NCBI GenBank assembly: GCA_030065855.1
Contig: JASJCT010000043.1
Location: forward strand, 1-64,000
Direction of reading: 5' to 3'
Length of the DNA stretch: 64,000 nucleotides
DNA from: Myxococcota bacterium
GTDB lineage: Bacteria > Myxococcota_A > Polyangia > JAAYKL01
The translations under genes were made by a program, and so were the position numbers. Position 1 is the first letter of the stretch. Every line of letters begins with the position of its first letter. The notes beneath the pieces were generated by a model, which saw nothing but the letters and a program-made list of their open reading frames with translations, did not search any database and was not told where the DNA came from. Below, in pieces: positions 16,986 through 25,687 of the stretch.

Positions 16986-17213
16986 TTAGTCTTGGCCACT
17001 AAGGACACCCACTTCGAGCATCTTCCCTAAATCCCCACTGTGTAGAGTTAAATCCGACATCTCCATCGGAAGTTCGCTCAATGGTTCTTCCAATACGATT
17101 GGGTCTGTAAAAAGTGCCAGCAATAGGGCCCCCAGCAGGAAGGCAAGGGTTCCCAACAGCAGAATGCCAGGTGGGCCTTTAATCACGCTGTTTCCAGGAT
17201 CTTGATGGGTCAT
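16986..17213 (-). CDS. Small single-pass membrane protein
   Basis: This 75-aa protein begins MTHQDPGNSVIKGPPG, has one strong membrane segment (ILLLGTLAFLLGALLLALF) and an acidic C-terminal tail outside the membrane. No family is recognised. GTGAGGAAC before the ATG at 17213 is an acceptable ribosome site. It is the first gene after a candidate sigma54 promoter (17268-17283) and precedes the VIT-VWA gene by 190 bp, so it may be part of that operon. Confidence 0.6.
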   Translation of the reverse strand: MTHQDPGNSVIKGPPGILLLGTLAFLLGALLLALFTDPIVLEEPLSELPMEMSDLTLHSGDLGKMLEVGVLSGQD

Positions 17214-17267
17214 TTTGTTCCTCACATGTTTTGCTTGCTATAAGAACTGTTTCATAGCCGAGGGTAA

Positions 17268-17283
17268 TGCGAAGCGTGTGCCT
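17268..17283 (-). promoter_or_regulatory. Possible sigma54-like promoter for the VIT-VWA operon
   Basis: The minus strand reads AGGCACACGCTTCGCA: GGCAC and GC are correctly spaced (ten bases), but the -12 element is TCGC rather than TTGC. It would give a leader of about 45 bases before the ATG at 17213. The divergent neighbour encodes a sigma54-type regulator, which adds plausibility. Confidence 0.35.
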
Positions 17284-17399
17284 GATTGGTAACATGTTGA
17301 AACATAAGCGCGTTTTAGAGAAGTGGGAATTCGGGTTGCCCATGAAACGCTACTAAATCTATACTGTATCTACAAAAAGCAGCACTATTCGAGGAAGCG

Positions 17400-17810
17400 G
17401 TGCAACATATGGACAAAGCAACCAGAGACGATTTGCTAGACGCACTTTTTGATCTAAAGCACGATTTGGGAAAACACATCTACCAGCCGCTGGGCATGTT
17501 GCCACCCGGTGCCACAGCCCAAGAGCTCCGCGCTGCCTTGGAGACCGCTCTATTTTCTACGCGGAAAACCCAAACAGAGCAGGTGGCTGCCCGGAAACTA
17601 TGGGTCCGGTTCGCCGACGAATGGCAATCCCAGCTTCCTCGCTTTTCGCACTACGAAAAACTGGAGACCGCAATCCGTAGTGCTTTGGCGCTCGAGTCCG
17701 TTTTAGCGAAACCAGGCATAGAAATTGAGAGGGAAACGGTGGGGGCCACCCTGCGAGGGGTGGGGGAGGCCATCTTTGACCTCATCGAAGAAGTGAAGAC
17801 CCATGAGTAG
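17400..17810 (+). CDS. Helical protein of unknown function, first gene of a signalling cassette
   Basis: This 136-aa, mostly helical protein has no signal peptide or membrane segment. No family is recognised. Near residues 16-30 it has LKHDLGKHIYQPL, which loosely recalls the H-box of histidine kinases and phosphotransfer domains (a His followed by acidic/basic residues and a Pro). The GTG at 17400 is four bases from a GAGGA site; an ATG at 17409 is an alternative. It overlaps the next gene by 8 bp, so it is co-translated with the receiver-AAA+ regulator. A role as a phosphotransfer or adaptor protein is only a hypothesis. Confidence 0.65.
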   Translation: MQHMDKATRDDLLDALFDLKHDLGKHIYQPLGMLPPGATAQELRAALETALFSTRKTQTEQVAARKLWVRFADEWQSQLPRFSHYEKLETAIRSALALESVLAKPGIEIERETVGATLRGVGEAIFDLIEEVKTHE

Positions 17811-19464
17811 CAGCGCAAACAAACCAAACGTGTTGGTCATCGACGACGGTACGGTGTATGGAAACGTCATTTTCAAACACCTGCCAGAAGTGGTGCTGGT
17901 GGATCCGGGCGAATACGGTTCAGAGAGGCGCATCCCCGATGGCCCCAAGGCCATCTCCTTCCTGGATCACCACGGGGATCAGGTGGATGTGATCCTTCTC
18001 GATATGAAATTCGATATCGATAAAGGCAGACTTTTGCCTTTGGAAGATGGCGCCAGTCTTCGTCGCACCCGACGGTTCCAAGGGGTCGCCATCCTACGAG
18101 AGATTCGATCCCGCTATCCTGACCTACCGGTGGTGCTGCTCTCATCCTATCAAGATCTATCACCCGTGGACGTCTCCGGAGAGCTGGGGGCCCAGTCCAT
18201 GACCTATTTTCTCGATAGTGACGACCTGGATGCCCTGCGCATCCGCATCCACCGGGCCTTTCAGGAGGCCGCCCTAGAGGTGGACGAATCTCACGTCTTC
18301 TGGGGCAAGGATCCAGGCATGCAAGGGGTGCGCAGGCGTTTGAAAATGCTCGCGAGGGGGCGGATTCCGGTGATCCTCGAAGGTGAAACGGGCACGGGCA
18401 AGTCTTTCTTGGCAGAGCAGTTCCTACACGTGATGAGCGGCCGTAAAGGCCCCTTTATTACTTGCGACCTCTCCACCGTACCGGCGGACTTAGTGCCCTC
18501 TTATCTGTTCGGCGCTGTGCGCGGGGCCTACACTGGTTCAGTGGCCAACCGCAAGGGACTGTTCGAGATGGCCAGCGGCGGCAGCTTATTTATCGACGAG
18601 GTACAAAACGTCCCGGCGGACATTCAAAAACAGCTGCTGCAGGTGCTCCAGGACAAACGCGTCAGACCCCTCGGGTCGGCAAAAACCATCGACGTAGATG
18701 TGAAAGTCATCGCCGCCAGCAATCGTCCCCTCGATGAAGCGGTCGCGTCGGGTCGATTCCGATCCGATCTGTACATGCGGCTCTCTCCGGCCACGCGGGT
18801 CCGCATTCCACCGCTCCGCGAACGCTCGGCAGATCTCAAGCGCCTCGCAAAGAAATTTGCCGCTCAAGCTGCCTCGAATCCGGATATTATCGAATTGCTC
18901 GAGGCGGTGACCCGAGCCGTGGGCCTCACCCTGCCGGCGGGAATGATCATGACCGTTGGGAGCGGGGCCAAGAAAAAGAGGTCCCTTTCCGCGTTGGAGT
19001 TATACGTCCCCAAGGCGGCATGGCAGATGCTCGAAAAACACCCATGGCCCGGCAACACCAGGGAGCTATCGAGCGTGGTGCACAATATCGTGACCTTCAC
19101 GCTGCTCGCCGCCCACGACGCCATTGCCGACGGCCTCCCGCTAAAGAGCACCCGGCTTCAGGTGGATCCAGGGCTCGTCGGACAGCTTCTCGCCGGTTCG
19201 GCCAACTTGCTGATGACAGACGCCAAAGACGCAAGCGGAACCCACACCAAGGGAATTCCAGTTTCGGTAGCCCTGAATCCGGCAACATCCCTCAACAGAG
19301 TCTCGGTGGAGGTGGAACGGCAGTACTTTCTCGCTATGTTTGCCCGAACCGATGGGGATTTCGACACCATGGCGGAGTTGCTCCTTGGAGACCGGCAAAA
19401 AGGCCGGGCCGTACGTCTTCGGTTCAATCAACTCGGGCTCAAGGTTCGGGAGATTACAAATTGA
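17803..19464 (+). CDS. Receiver-AAA+-HTH regulator (NtrC-like) with unusual receiver and GAYTGS loop
   Basis: This is a 553-aa protein. The N-terminal receiver (about 8-145) has the acidic pair in VIDDG and a candidate acceptor Asp in LLDMKFD (about 67). It carries roughly 16-20 extra residues after that Asp and lacks the conserved late Lys. The AAA+ domain has Walker A GETGTGKS and Walker B LFIDEVQN, with the sigma54-contact loop reading GAYTGS rather than GAFTGA. An insert of about 40 residues (ITLP...GSGAKKKRSLSA region, about 365-405) precedes WPGNTREL. The C terminus looks like a Fis-type helix-turn-helix (FARTDGDFDTMAELLLGDRQ). Its start overlaps the previous gene and its stop overlaps the next (TTGA). 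Confidence 0.88.
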   Translation: MSSSANKPNVLVIDDGTVYGNVIFKHLPEVVLVDPGEYGSERRIPDGPKAISFLDHHGDQVDVILLDMKFDIDKGRLLPLEDGASLRRTRRFQGVAILREIRSRYPDLPVVLLSSYQDLSPVDVSGELGAQSMTYFLDSDDLDALRIRIHRAFQEAALEVDESHVFWGKDPGMQGVRRRLKMLARGRIPVILEGETGTGKSFLAEQFLHVMSGRKGPFITCDLSTVPADLVPSYLFGAVRGAYTGSVANRKGLFEMASGGSLFIDEVQNVPADIQKQLLQVLQDKRVRPLGSAKTIDVDVKVIAASNRPLDEAVASGRFRSDLYMRLSPATRVRIPPLRERSADLKRLAKKFAAQAASNPDIIELLEAVTRAVGLTLPAGMIMTVGSGAKKKRSLSALELYVPKAAWQMLEKHPWPGNTRELSSVVHNIVTFTLLAAHDAIADGLPLKSTRLQVDPGLVGQLLAGSANLLMTDAKDASGTHTKGIPVSVALNPATSLNRVSVEVERQYFLAMFARTDGDFDTMAELLLGDRQKGRAVRLRFNQLGLKVREITN

Positions 19465-22271
19465 TCCGATCCAGGCGCATCGTTGGGTCCCTTTTTGTCC
19501 TGCTGCTACTCCGGACCGTAGCAACGTATGCCCACTCTGAAGACGCGGGGCCATCGCAGGATGAACCACCCCTCGAAGAGGCAGACGACCCTGAAGTGAC
19601 GGGTCTGCCGGATGACGCGCTTAAGAAGCTAGCCATCAAGAAGAACGAAGAGGCCCTTGAGAGGCTCAATCAAAAAGACTATCCCGGCGCCCTGGCGTTG
19701 ATACAGGCGGCGTACGATCTTGATGGGGAAAACCCGGAGATCAGTGGCAATTTTGGGCACATCTACGCCCTCCTCGGAAACGATCAGGAAGCAGAGCGAC
19801 TGTTTCGAAAATCACTCGAGCAGGACAAGGATCGATTTGCCACCCATATCAACCTAGCGGATATTCTGGGTCGAGAAGGAGAGAACGCGACCCGGCTGAC
19901 CGAGGCGGCGACTCTCCTCGAGCGGGCGCGGGAGCTTAAGGGCAATCGGGCGGACGTCATCCTTAAACAAGCCCGGGTGGCCAAACTGCAAGGCGCCGAC
20001 AACGAAGCGGAGCGATTCTACGGAGCGTACCTCGAGAATCTGCGTCCCACAGATCGGTTGAAAATAGAGATCGGGGATTTCTTTCGAGACCTGGGTCGCA
20101 CCGATGAAGCGCTCACATGGTACCAAAAAGTCCGGGATGAAAAGGACCTGGGCAAGGAGGCGGCGAGTCGCATCTGGGATATCGAAGTGGAGCGTCAGGC
20201 CAGGCAGTTCGGCTGGAGCCTACCCCCGGACACCATCCCCACCAAGGCGCGAACGCTGGCGAGCAAAGGGCAGGTACAACTGAACCGTCGCCGTTTTAAG
20301 GAGGCGGAACGCTTGCTCAAAGGGGCCGTGGATCTGGCGCCGGGATTTGCCAAGGCGCGGACGCATCTTGGGGATGTTTACAGGGCCACGGGCCGAGTCC
20401 ACGAGGCGGAGCTCGCCTTTCTCAGGGCGCTGGCGATGGAGAACAACGCCGAGACCTGCTACCGGCTCGGCACCCTCTATCTGGAAGACGCCACCCCCCC
20501 TCGAAACGCAGAGGCCGCCCTGTTCCTCGCCCGCGCCCTCGACTACCGACCCGACTGGGCAGACCTTCGCTTTTCCCTGGCCCGGGCTCTTCGGGCTATT
20601 GGGGACATGGCCGGTGCTGCTCGGCAACTGGATATCTATCTCGCCGGATCGGTAGAAGGGGAAAAACGGGAAGACGCCATCGCATTGAAGCAAACCCTCT
20701 CCCGACTCAAATCCCAAAAAGACCTGGCCACGCGGGTCGCACCCGACGAATCGGGCAGCATCAAGGACGCGGAGCTCGTAACGATTCTGGCAAAGGCCCG
20801 GGCGCATCTTTCCAAGGGGCGTCCCGAGGCCGCCATGGCCGAACTGAAGCGGGTGGAAGGCGCTAAGCGTATCCCCCCGGTACTCAATCTCGAAGCCCAG
20901 ATCCTCTTCTCGTCGGGGCGGAAACAGGAAGCGCGCGCTGCCCTCGAACACTCTCTTCGAAAAGATGGTGAACAGGGCGAGGCTTTGGAACAAATGGGAC
21001 TGGTTCAACTCGCCCTGGGTAACCCAAATCAGGCGGCCTTCTACTTCGAAAAGGCCAAATCCCACGACGTGGCTTCAGCGGGATACCATCTGGTGTACCT
21101 GGCCATTTCGAGGGAGGTCTCTCCGATCGAAGCGTGGTTTGAAAGTGTCACTAGCCCCAGGGCACTGTTTTGGGCGAGAGCCGAGCTCGAGACCTTCCTC
21201 GGACATACCACCCCATCGGTGTATCAGTCCGATGCGGAGGTGTTTCTGAAAGTGATTCGGTCACGCATTCGTACCGCATACGTTAGTTGGGCCACGTTCT
21301 TCACTCTGATAGCTGGTCTATTCTTTTACTGGCGGTGGAGACGAACCGGTGGGCATGGGCTCGCCGCTCTGCTCAAAACCCATCCCGAAGCCGGTCCGGA
21401 CGTGCAGCGCATCCTGTCGGCCATCGGTCACGAGATTCTGAAACACAACACCATGGTGCTGGGTGGTCTCATCGACGCCATAGACAAAAACAAAGAGGAC
21501 GCCGGAGCAAAGGCCCAGCATTTCCTGGACAGTTTGCGGGGTACAGGCGGTCGTGAACCGATGAGAGCGAGGCTCGAATTCTATGCCAGCGAGCTTTCGA
21601 AGATCGGTCGGTCTTACAAATTCCGACTCAATCTCAAACATCGGGATCCAGCAGTCTCTGCCCTTATGCGGGGGTTCATTCTCCTTGAAAACGCTTCTTC
21701 GAGCCTCGATAACTACGGGTCACTCAAAAGTGGAGCTAGACAAAAACTTCGCGCCACCCTGAAAGCAGCGGCATTGTTACTCAACGAAACCGGCTACAAC
21801 CAAATCTCGGAGTTGCTTGACGGCATACGCACCTTTACAGTTCATAAGAAGGATATCAGCGAGATCGCAGAGCGTATTCAGGCAGAACCTGGTTTTGCCG
21901 GCAAGGCACTGCTCCGAGTTTCAGTGACGAGCGACGGAAACGACCCGATCAATATCTCCCTACCAAGGCAGGTGTTTGAGGATATTATGGCCAATCTCAT
22001 TCGCAATGCCCTACAGTCCTCAAAGGAATGTGCGGTTCATGTGATGACGGAGGTGGATGCCATCACCGGGATAGAACGGGCCGTGTTTCTCGTGAGAGAC
22101 AAATCCAAAAAGAAACTCGATCTCGACATGATCCGCACCCGAAATATCGAGGGAGGACTCGGCCTCACCAGCGTCCTGGTATCGCGACACGAAGGAACTC
22201 TCGATGTGGTGGACGATCAGGGGGAGTGGACAAAATCGGTGCGGGTCAAACTCCCCGTGGCCGATAAGTGA
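19461..22271 (+). CDS. TPR-rich membrane sensor kinase with degenerate ATPase domain
   Basis: This is a 936-aa protein. The start is a TTG overlapping the previous stop (TTGA) with GGGAG eight bases upstream; it gives a signal sequence (MIRSRRIVGSLFVLLLLRTV). About 500 residues of tetratricopeptide repeats follow (such as ALALIQAAYDLDGENPEISG), placed outside the cytoplasm, then one membrane segment (WATFFTLIAGLFFYWRW, about 617-633). The cytoplasmic end is kinase-like: GHEILKHNTMVL resembles an H-box, FEDIMANLIRNALQSS an N-box and EGGLGLTSVLVSRHEGTL the last glycine box. The middle glycine box is replaced by RDKSKKKLD. It may be a kinase, phosphatase or pseudokinase. A longer frame beginning inside the previous gene is rejected. 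Confidence 0.8.
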   Translation: MIRSRRIVGSLFVLLLLRTVATYAHSEDAGPSQDEPPLEEADDPEVTGLPDDALKKLAIKKNEEALERLNQKDYPGALALIQAAYDLDGENPEISGNFGHIYALLGNDQEAERLFRKSLEQDKDRFATHINLADILGREGENATRLTEAATLLERARELKGNRADVILKQARVAKLQGADNEAERFYGAYLENLRPTDRLKIEIGDFFRDLGRTDEALTWYQKVRDEKDLGKEAASRIWDIEVERQARQFGWSLPPDTIPTKARTLASKGQVQLNRRRFKEAERLLKGAVDLAPGFAKARTHLGDVYRATGRVHEAELAFLRALAMENNAETCYRLGTLYLEDATPPRNAEAALFLARALDYRPDWADLRFSLARALRAIGDMAGAARQLDIYLAGSVEGEKREDAIALKQTLSRLKSQKDLATRVAPDESGSIKDAELVTILAKARAHLSKGRPEAAMAELKRVEGAKRIPPVLNLEAQILFSSGRKQEARAALEHSLRKDGEQGEALEQMGLVQLALGNPNQAAFYFEKAKSHDVASAGYHLVYLAISREVSPIEAWFESVTSPRALFWARAELETFLGHTTPSVYQSDAEVFLKVIRSRIRTAYVSWATFFTLIAGLFFYWRWRRTGGHGLAALLKTHPEAGPDVQRILSAIGHEILKHNTMVLGGLIDAIDKNKEDAGAKAQHFLDSLRGTGGREPMRARLEFYASELSKIGRSYKFRLNLKHRDPAVSALMRGFILLENASSSLDNYGSLKSGARQKLRATLKAAALLLNETGYNQISELLDGIRTFTVHKKDISEIAERIQAEPGFAGKALLRVSVTSDGNDPINISLPRQVFEDIMANLIRNALQSSKECAVHVMTEVDAITGIERAVFLVRDKSKKKLDLDMIRTRNIEGGLGLTSVLVSRHEGTLDVVDDQGEWTKSVRVKLPVADK

Positions 22272-22278
22272 GGCGAAA

Positions 22279-22737
22279 ATGACTTTGGAACAAATGAGAA
22301 TACTCGTAATCGAAGACGGAGATGAATACCTGGAGAACCTGAGTCGTTTCGTTCCGGGTCCCACTTACATTCAAGTGCACACCGGCAACGAGGCAGTGGC
22401 GCGCCTCAAAGACCAATCCGTTGACCTCATCTATTTAGATATGCGGTTCGACCGAATCGACGAATCCGATCTTTTAGGAGATCGAGATGCGGTTACTAGA
22501 GATCACAATGGAGATCCCAAAAAAGCGACAAAGTTTCTCGCCAACAACCAGGGACTCTACATCCTCGCCGCCCTCAAACAGGAAGGCCTCGATACCTGCC
22601 CCATCATTCTTGCCTACGATTTCACTCGAGAACCCAAACGGTTCGAACACCTCACGCGCATCTACAAAACCCTTACTTGGGTCCCCGACGCAGTCACCCC
22701 GGGAGAAATCGAATCCCTTTTTCTCAATTTCGGCTGA
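22279..22737 (+). CDS. Stand-alone non-canonical receiver protein
   Basis: This is a 152-aa receiver-like protein. It has an acidic pair in VIEDGDEY and an acceptor-like Asp in LIYLDMRFD (about 54), followed by about 27 extra residues (ESDLLGDRDAV...NQG) before the next helix. The usual Thr/Ser is Ala (IILAYD) and the late Lys is absent. The sequence around the Asp (LDM-R/K-FD) and the position of the insertion match the receiver of the AAA+ regulator two genes upstream, so the two belong to one unusual receiver subgroup. It starts 7 bp after the kinase gene with a GAGG site. It is probably the output or relay partner of that kinase. Confidence 0.78.
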   Translation: MTLEQMRILVIEDGDEYLENLSRFVPGPTYIQVHTGNEAVARLKDQSVDLIYLDMRFDRIDESDLLGDRDAVTRDHNGDPKKATKFLANNQGLYILAALKQEGLDTCPIILAYDFTREPKRFEHLTRIYKTLTWVPDAVTPGEIESLFLNFG

Positions 22738-22912
22738 ATCCGAGCTACTCACCGAGGCGACTTCGCTTTTTGTGGCAACATGAGAAGGCGCCTTGGGACA
22801 CTTGACGGTGGCCTGGCGCCCCCTAGCGACACAATCGCAATTACGGCATAGAGAACAATACCGATGACGACGTGACGATGATGATAGTGAAACGAGCTGA
22901 GTGCATCCCGGA

Positions 22913-25141
22913 CTATGGCTTTAAGTATTCTCGGAACCACTCCAATTGGGCCTGGCCAGCGATGAACTGACTGGTCGCCTGATACAATCCGTGGGGTTCG
23001 CCGAGGAACTCATAGAAGTCGGCGGGCGTACCATTGCCGACGATTTGGTCGTGAAACTGCCTGGAAAAATCAGCGGGCAGGAAATCATCGGTGCCTGCGA
23101 AAATCAGCGTTGGGGTGTCGACCCGGCCGCCCCGGGACAGGGGTGAGTCGCGGTGATATTCGGCTTCGTCTTCGGGGGTGCGCCCCATGAGGTAAGTGAT
23201 ATACCCCGTGTAGCCCATCTCCCATTCGAAAAACAGATCGAGCAAAGAGCATTGGGGATTGGCAGCGGCGTAAGTGTTGGTGTAACTGGTGATACTCTGA
23301 GTGCTGAAGTAACCACCGTAGGAGCAGCCAGTCACGCCTGTTTGCGCCCATGTGGTTTGGCCCGCTGCGATCAGTTGATCCACGATTTCAACTTGCTCAT
23401 CAATATCGATTTGCCCGAAATTATCACTATCTGCCAGCGCATCCTGGAATTCGGGGCCAAAACCGTCTCTCCCGGGCAGAGGAACGATCAACATCGCGAA
23501 GTCGAAGTTGGTCAGCAGGTTGAACGGACGCTCGACGATGTTCCCCCACTCCTGCACCATTGGCGCTGTCGGTCCGCCCTCTTGCCAGACGATGAGCGGC
23601 GTGTCCGCCAGCCGAGTCTCTTCGCCGTCCGGCAAAAGGAGATACCCGCCGCGTTTGGCACCGCTCTTCAGGGTGAATTGCACTGGCCTCACATCAATCT
23701 GGTTCAAGTCGCGGAGTTCATCGTTGTCGTCGGTGAGCTGCATAGGTCTACCGTAGTCCAGTTTGAGGCGAAATAGCTCGGGGGGTTGTTGATATGAGCT
23801 GAAATTGAAGACGATCTCCCTGCGTCTCGGCGTGAGCGCGGTTTGATGCACGCTGCCAGCCGGCGTCGGCAGGCGGCGTAGTTTTCGGGTGATAATGTTG
23901 TAGTGATATAGACTGAAGTCCATTTGACTCGGTGTATGAAACAGGATCTCGATCGGACTGACCATGTAGGCCCAGGCGTACAGCGCTGCCACCTCGTCTC
24001 GGTCAATCCGGCGGAGCAGCCGGCCGTTTGCCAGATAGACGCGATAGGTGGATCCATTGGGATTGGCATACGAAGGGTAGGTGCGTCCTGCCGGCGTTCC
24101 CGGTAGAAACATCTGCGCGGTAAACACCATGCCGGTGGGATCCCATTCGACCCAACCGAATGCTTCATCACTGTCCGCATCCGGACGGAGCTGCTGGTGG
24201 CCCACACCCTGTGCGTCGAAACGAAACAGATCGAGGACATTTCGATTAAAAAACGGATTCTCCTCAGGGGGCAGGTTTCCGAGTGCATCTTGTACATCAG
24301 GGCTGTCGACCGTCACCATGCCTGAACGGCTCGTGTCCGGCATCAGCGTGGTGATGAGGGCGAGGCGCCGGTCCCGGGGTGACCAGTTGATGCAATACAG
24401 CCCTGTGTCTATCGGTTTCTCGACTAAAGGCGCCTCCTCAGCGGTGTTGATGTCATACACGACCAAGGAGATCTGCTCAGTGGCAACCGGGACGGTGAGG
24501 CGATCCTCGTAGTCAAATCTAATCTCGCCGGGGCGCCGAAAACCATGGATTCTGGCAGCCCACCTGATAGGCGCACTGTTTTTTGAGCGCCTGACAGAAT
24601 TGGGGGCGGAGTGGGCGGTGGATTCGACCACACGGGCTAGCACGACCTTGTCCGCTCCATTGGACAGGCTGACCGGGAAACCCGGTAGATCGACTGGCGT
24701 GGCCGTTACAGCGCCGGTTTGGCGATCAACCAGAATTCGATGATACTGACCATTATAATCCGTACCGAGATAGGTCAGGGTGCGATTGTTGAGCCAACGG
24801 ATCTCGGATTCTATGCGGTAACTGTATACCTGCACATCTACTGGCAGTGTCTCGCCTGAATGCACATCTATAAAGGCCAATCCGACTTCTGGCGTATAGA
24901 AAAAAAGATGACGCCCGTTGGGACTGGTCGTACTGACTATGAATGGGAACGACACATACATCAGCGTTTGAAGCAGTTCAGCATCAGCAGGGGGTAGGGT
25001 TACAACTGGTGGATCGTTCGGATCAATCGGAATGACCTCCGCCACCACTGTCGGCGCTGCCGAGCCAAACACCAGGATGGCCAGGACCAGCGCAGCGCAA
25101 CGACGAGTAGAATGGGTGAAACCAATGGTCTTTTTCTTCAT
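22913..25141 (-). CDS. Secreted S9-family (prolyl oligopeptidase-like) peptidase
   Basis: This is a 742-aa protein with a signal peptide (about 1-35, ending near TVVAE). An N-terminal beta-propeller-like region (about 50-480) is followed by an alpha/beta-hydrolase domain. The expected triad is present: Ser about 607 in GCSYGGY, Asp about 685 in GTDDFLP and His about 717 in EPHG. This fits the acylaminoacyl-peptidase/dipeptidyl-peptidase side of family S9, acting on peptides in the periplasm or outside. The ATG at 25141 has GGAGG seven bases upstream. It stands alone, with a repeat-containing region in front and converges on the signalling cassette. Confidence 0.9.
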   Translation of the reverse strand: MKKKTIGFTHSTRRCAALVLAILVFGSAAPTVVAEVIPIDPNDPPVVTLPPADAELLQTLMYVSFPFIVSTTSPNGRHLFFYTPEVGLAFIDVHSGETLPVDVQVYSYRIESEIRWLNNRTLTYLGTDYNGQYHRILVDRQTGAVTATPVDLPGFPVSLSNGADKVVLARVVESTAHSAPNSVRRSKNSAPIRWAARIHGFRRPGEIRFDYEDRLTVPVATEQISLVVYDINTAEEAPLVEKPIDTGLYCINWSPRDRRLALITTLMPDTSRSGMVTVDSPDVQDALGNLPPEENPFFNRNVLDLFRFDAQGVGHQQLRPDADSDEAFGWVEWDPTGMVFTAQMFLPGTPAGRTYPSYANPNGSTYRVYLANGRLLRRIDRDEVAALYAWAYMVSPIEILFHTPSQMDFSLYHYNIITRKLRRLPTPAGSVHQTALTPRRREIVFNFSSYQQPPELFRLKLDYGRPMQLTDDNDELRDLNQIDVRPVQFTLKSGAKRGGYLLLPDGEETRLADTPLIVWQEGGPTAPMVQEWGNIVERPFNLLTNFDFAMLIVPLPGRDGFGPEFQDALADSDNFGQIDIDEQVEIVDQLIAAGQTTWAQTGVTGCSYGGYFSTQSITSYTNTYAAANPQCSLLDLFFEWEMGYTGYITYLMGRTPEDEAEYHRDSPLSRGGRVDTPTLIFAGTDDFLPADFSRQFHDQIVGNGTPADFYEFLGEPHGLYQATSQFIAGQAQLEWFREYLKP

Positions 25142-25687
25142 CACAATACCTCCACAAAAGTGCAATTAACTGCCAAAACCAACTGACAAAGAACGGCTTA
25201 GAAAGCGACCCGTGCGTCACCCCCCTTCCGTTCATCTCGACTGCATGTTTCTGTTATTTTTGTTCCTGCGTGCGTCCCCCCTTCCGTTCATCTCGACTGC
25301 ATGTTTCTGTTATTTTTGTTCCTGCGTGCGTCCCCCCTTCTTTTCGAACTGTTGTGTGTAGCGCATCTCCCTTGCTGCCCGATTAGACCACTAGCGGGCC
25401 AGCGAGCTCTCCTTCCCAACTTGATATTCAATCGTGAGACTATGTTTACTTAAGTAATACAATTTTCATTACACTTGTAAAAACGCCTTGTCAAGGCTAT
25501 TTGTTGTTAAATTGTCAAATACATGAAACGATGCAATTTATGCATATATTAATGCTGTGTGGGTCCCTCCTGTGCCTATCGGTTTGGGGTGGGACGCCCT
25601 GCAAACAATTTCTTTCCTGTCGGTTGATCGCAGTCGAACCTGTGCTGCTCAATGAACCTCTTGGGTTCGTATTTAGCTCAGCATGGC
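25142..25687. other. Long intergenic region with tandem repeat
   Basis: Between the S9 peptidase start and the LVIVD lipoprotein end there are 546 bp without a supported gene. It holds the 56-bp tandem repeat (25225-25340) and an AT-rich part (25430-25560) with runs such as TTTACTTAAGTAATACAATT. An open frame on the plus strand from 25501 runs into the antisense of the next gene and has no family resemblance. Confidence 0.55.
25225..25340. repeat. 56-bp tandem repeat, just over two copies
   Basis: Units start at 25225 and 25281, with a partial third at 25337. Two consecutive copies are identical (CTTCCGTTCATCTCGACTGC and onward through GTTCCTGCGTGCGTCCCCC). The repeat lies 84 bp upstream of the S9 peptidase start, in its presumed promoter region. 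Perfect identity indicates a recent duplication. Confidence 0.9.

Noticed and set aside
17326-17339. A possible plus-strand -24/-12 promoter in front of the signalling cassette (GG-N10-GC with TTGC)
   Set aside because: The -24 half (GGGAAT) matches the consensus poorly, so chance occurrence is likely.
19020-19460. A longer N-terminal extension of the TPR kinase frame
   Set aside because: It lies inside the receiver-AAA+ gene in another frame, is Arg-rich out-of-frame-like sequence, and the TTG at 19461 gives a proper signal sequence and ribosome site.
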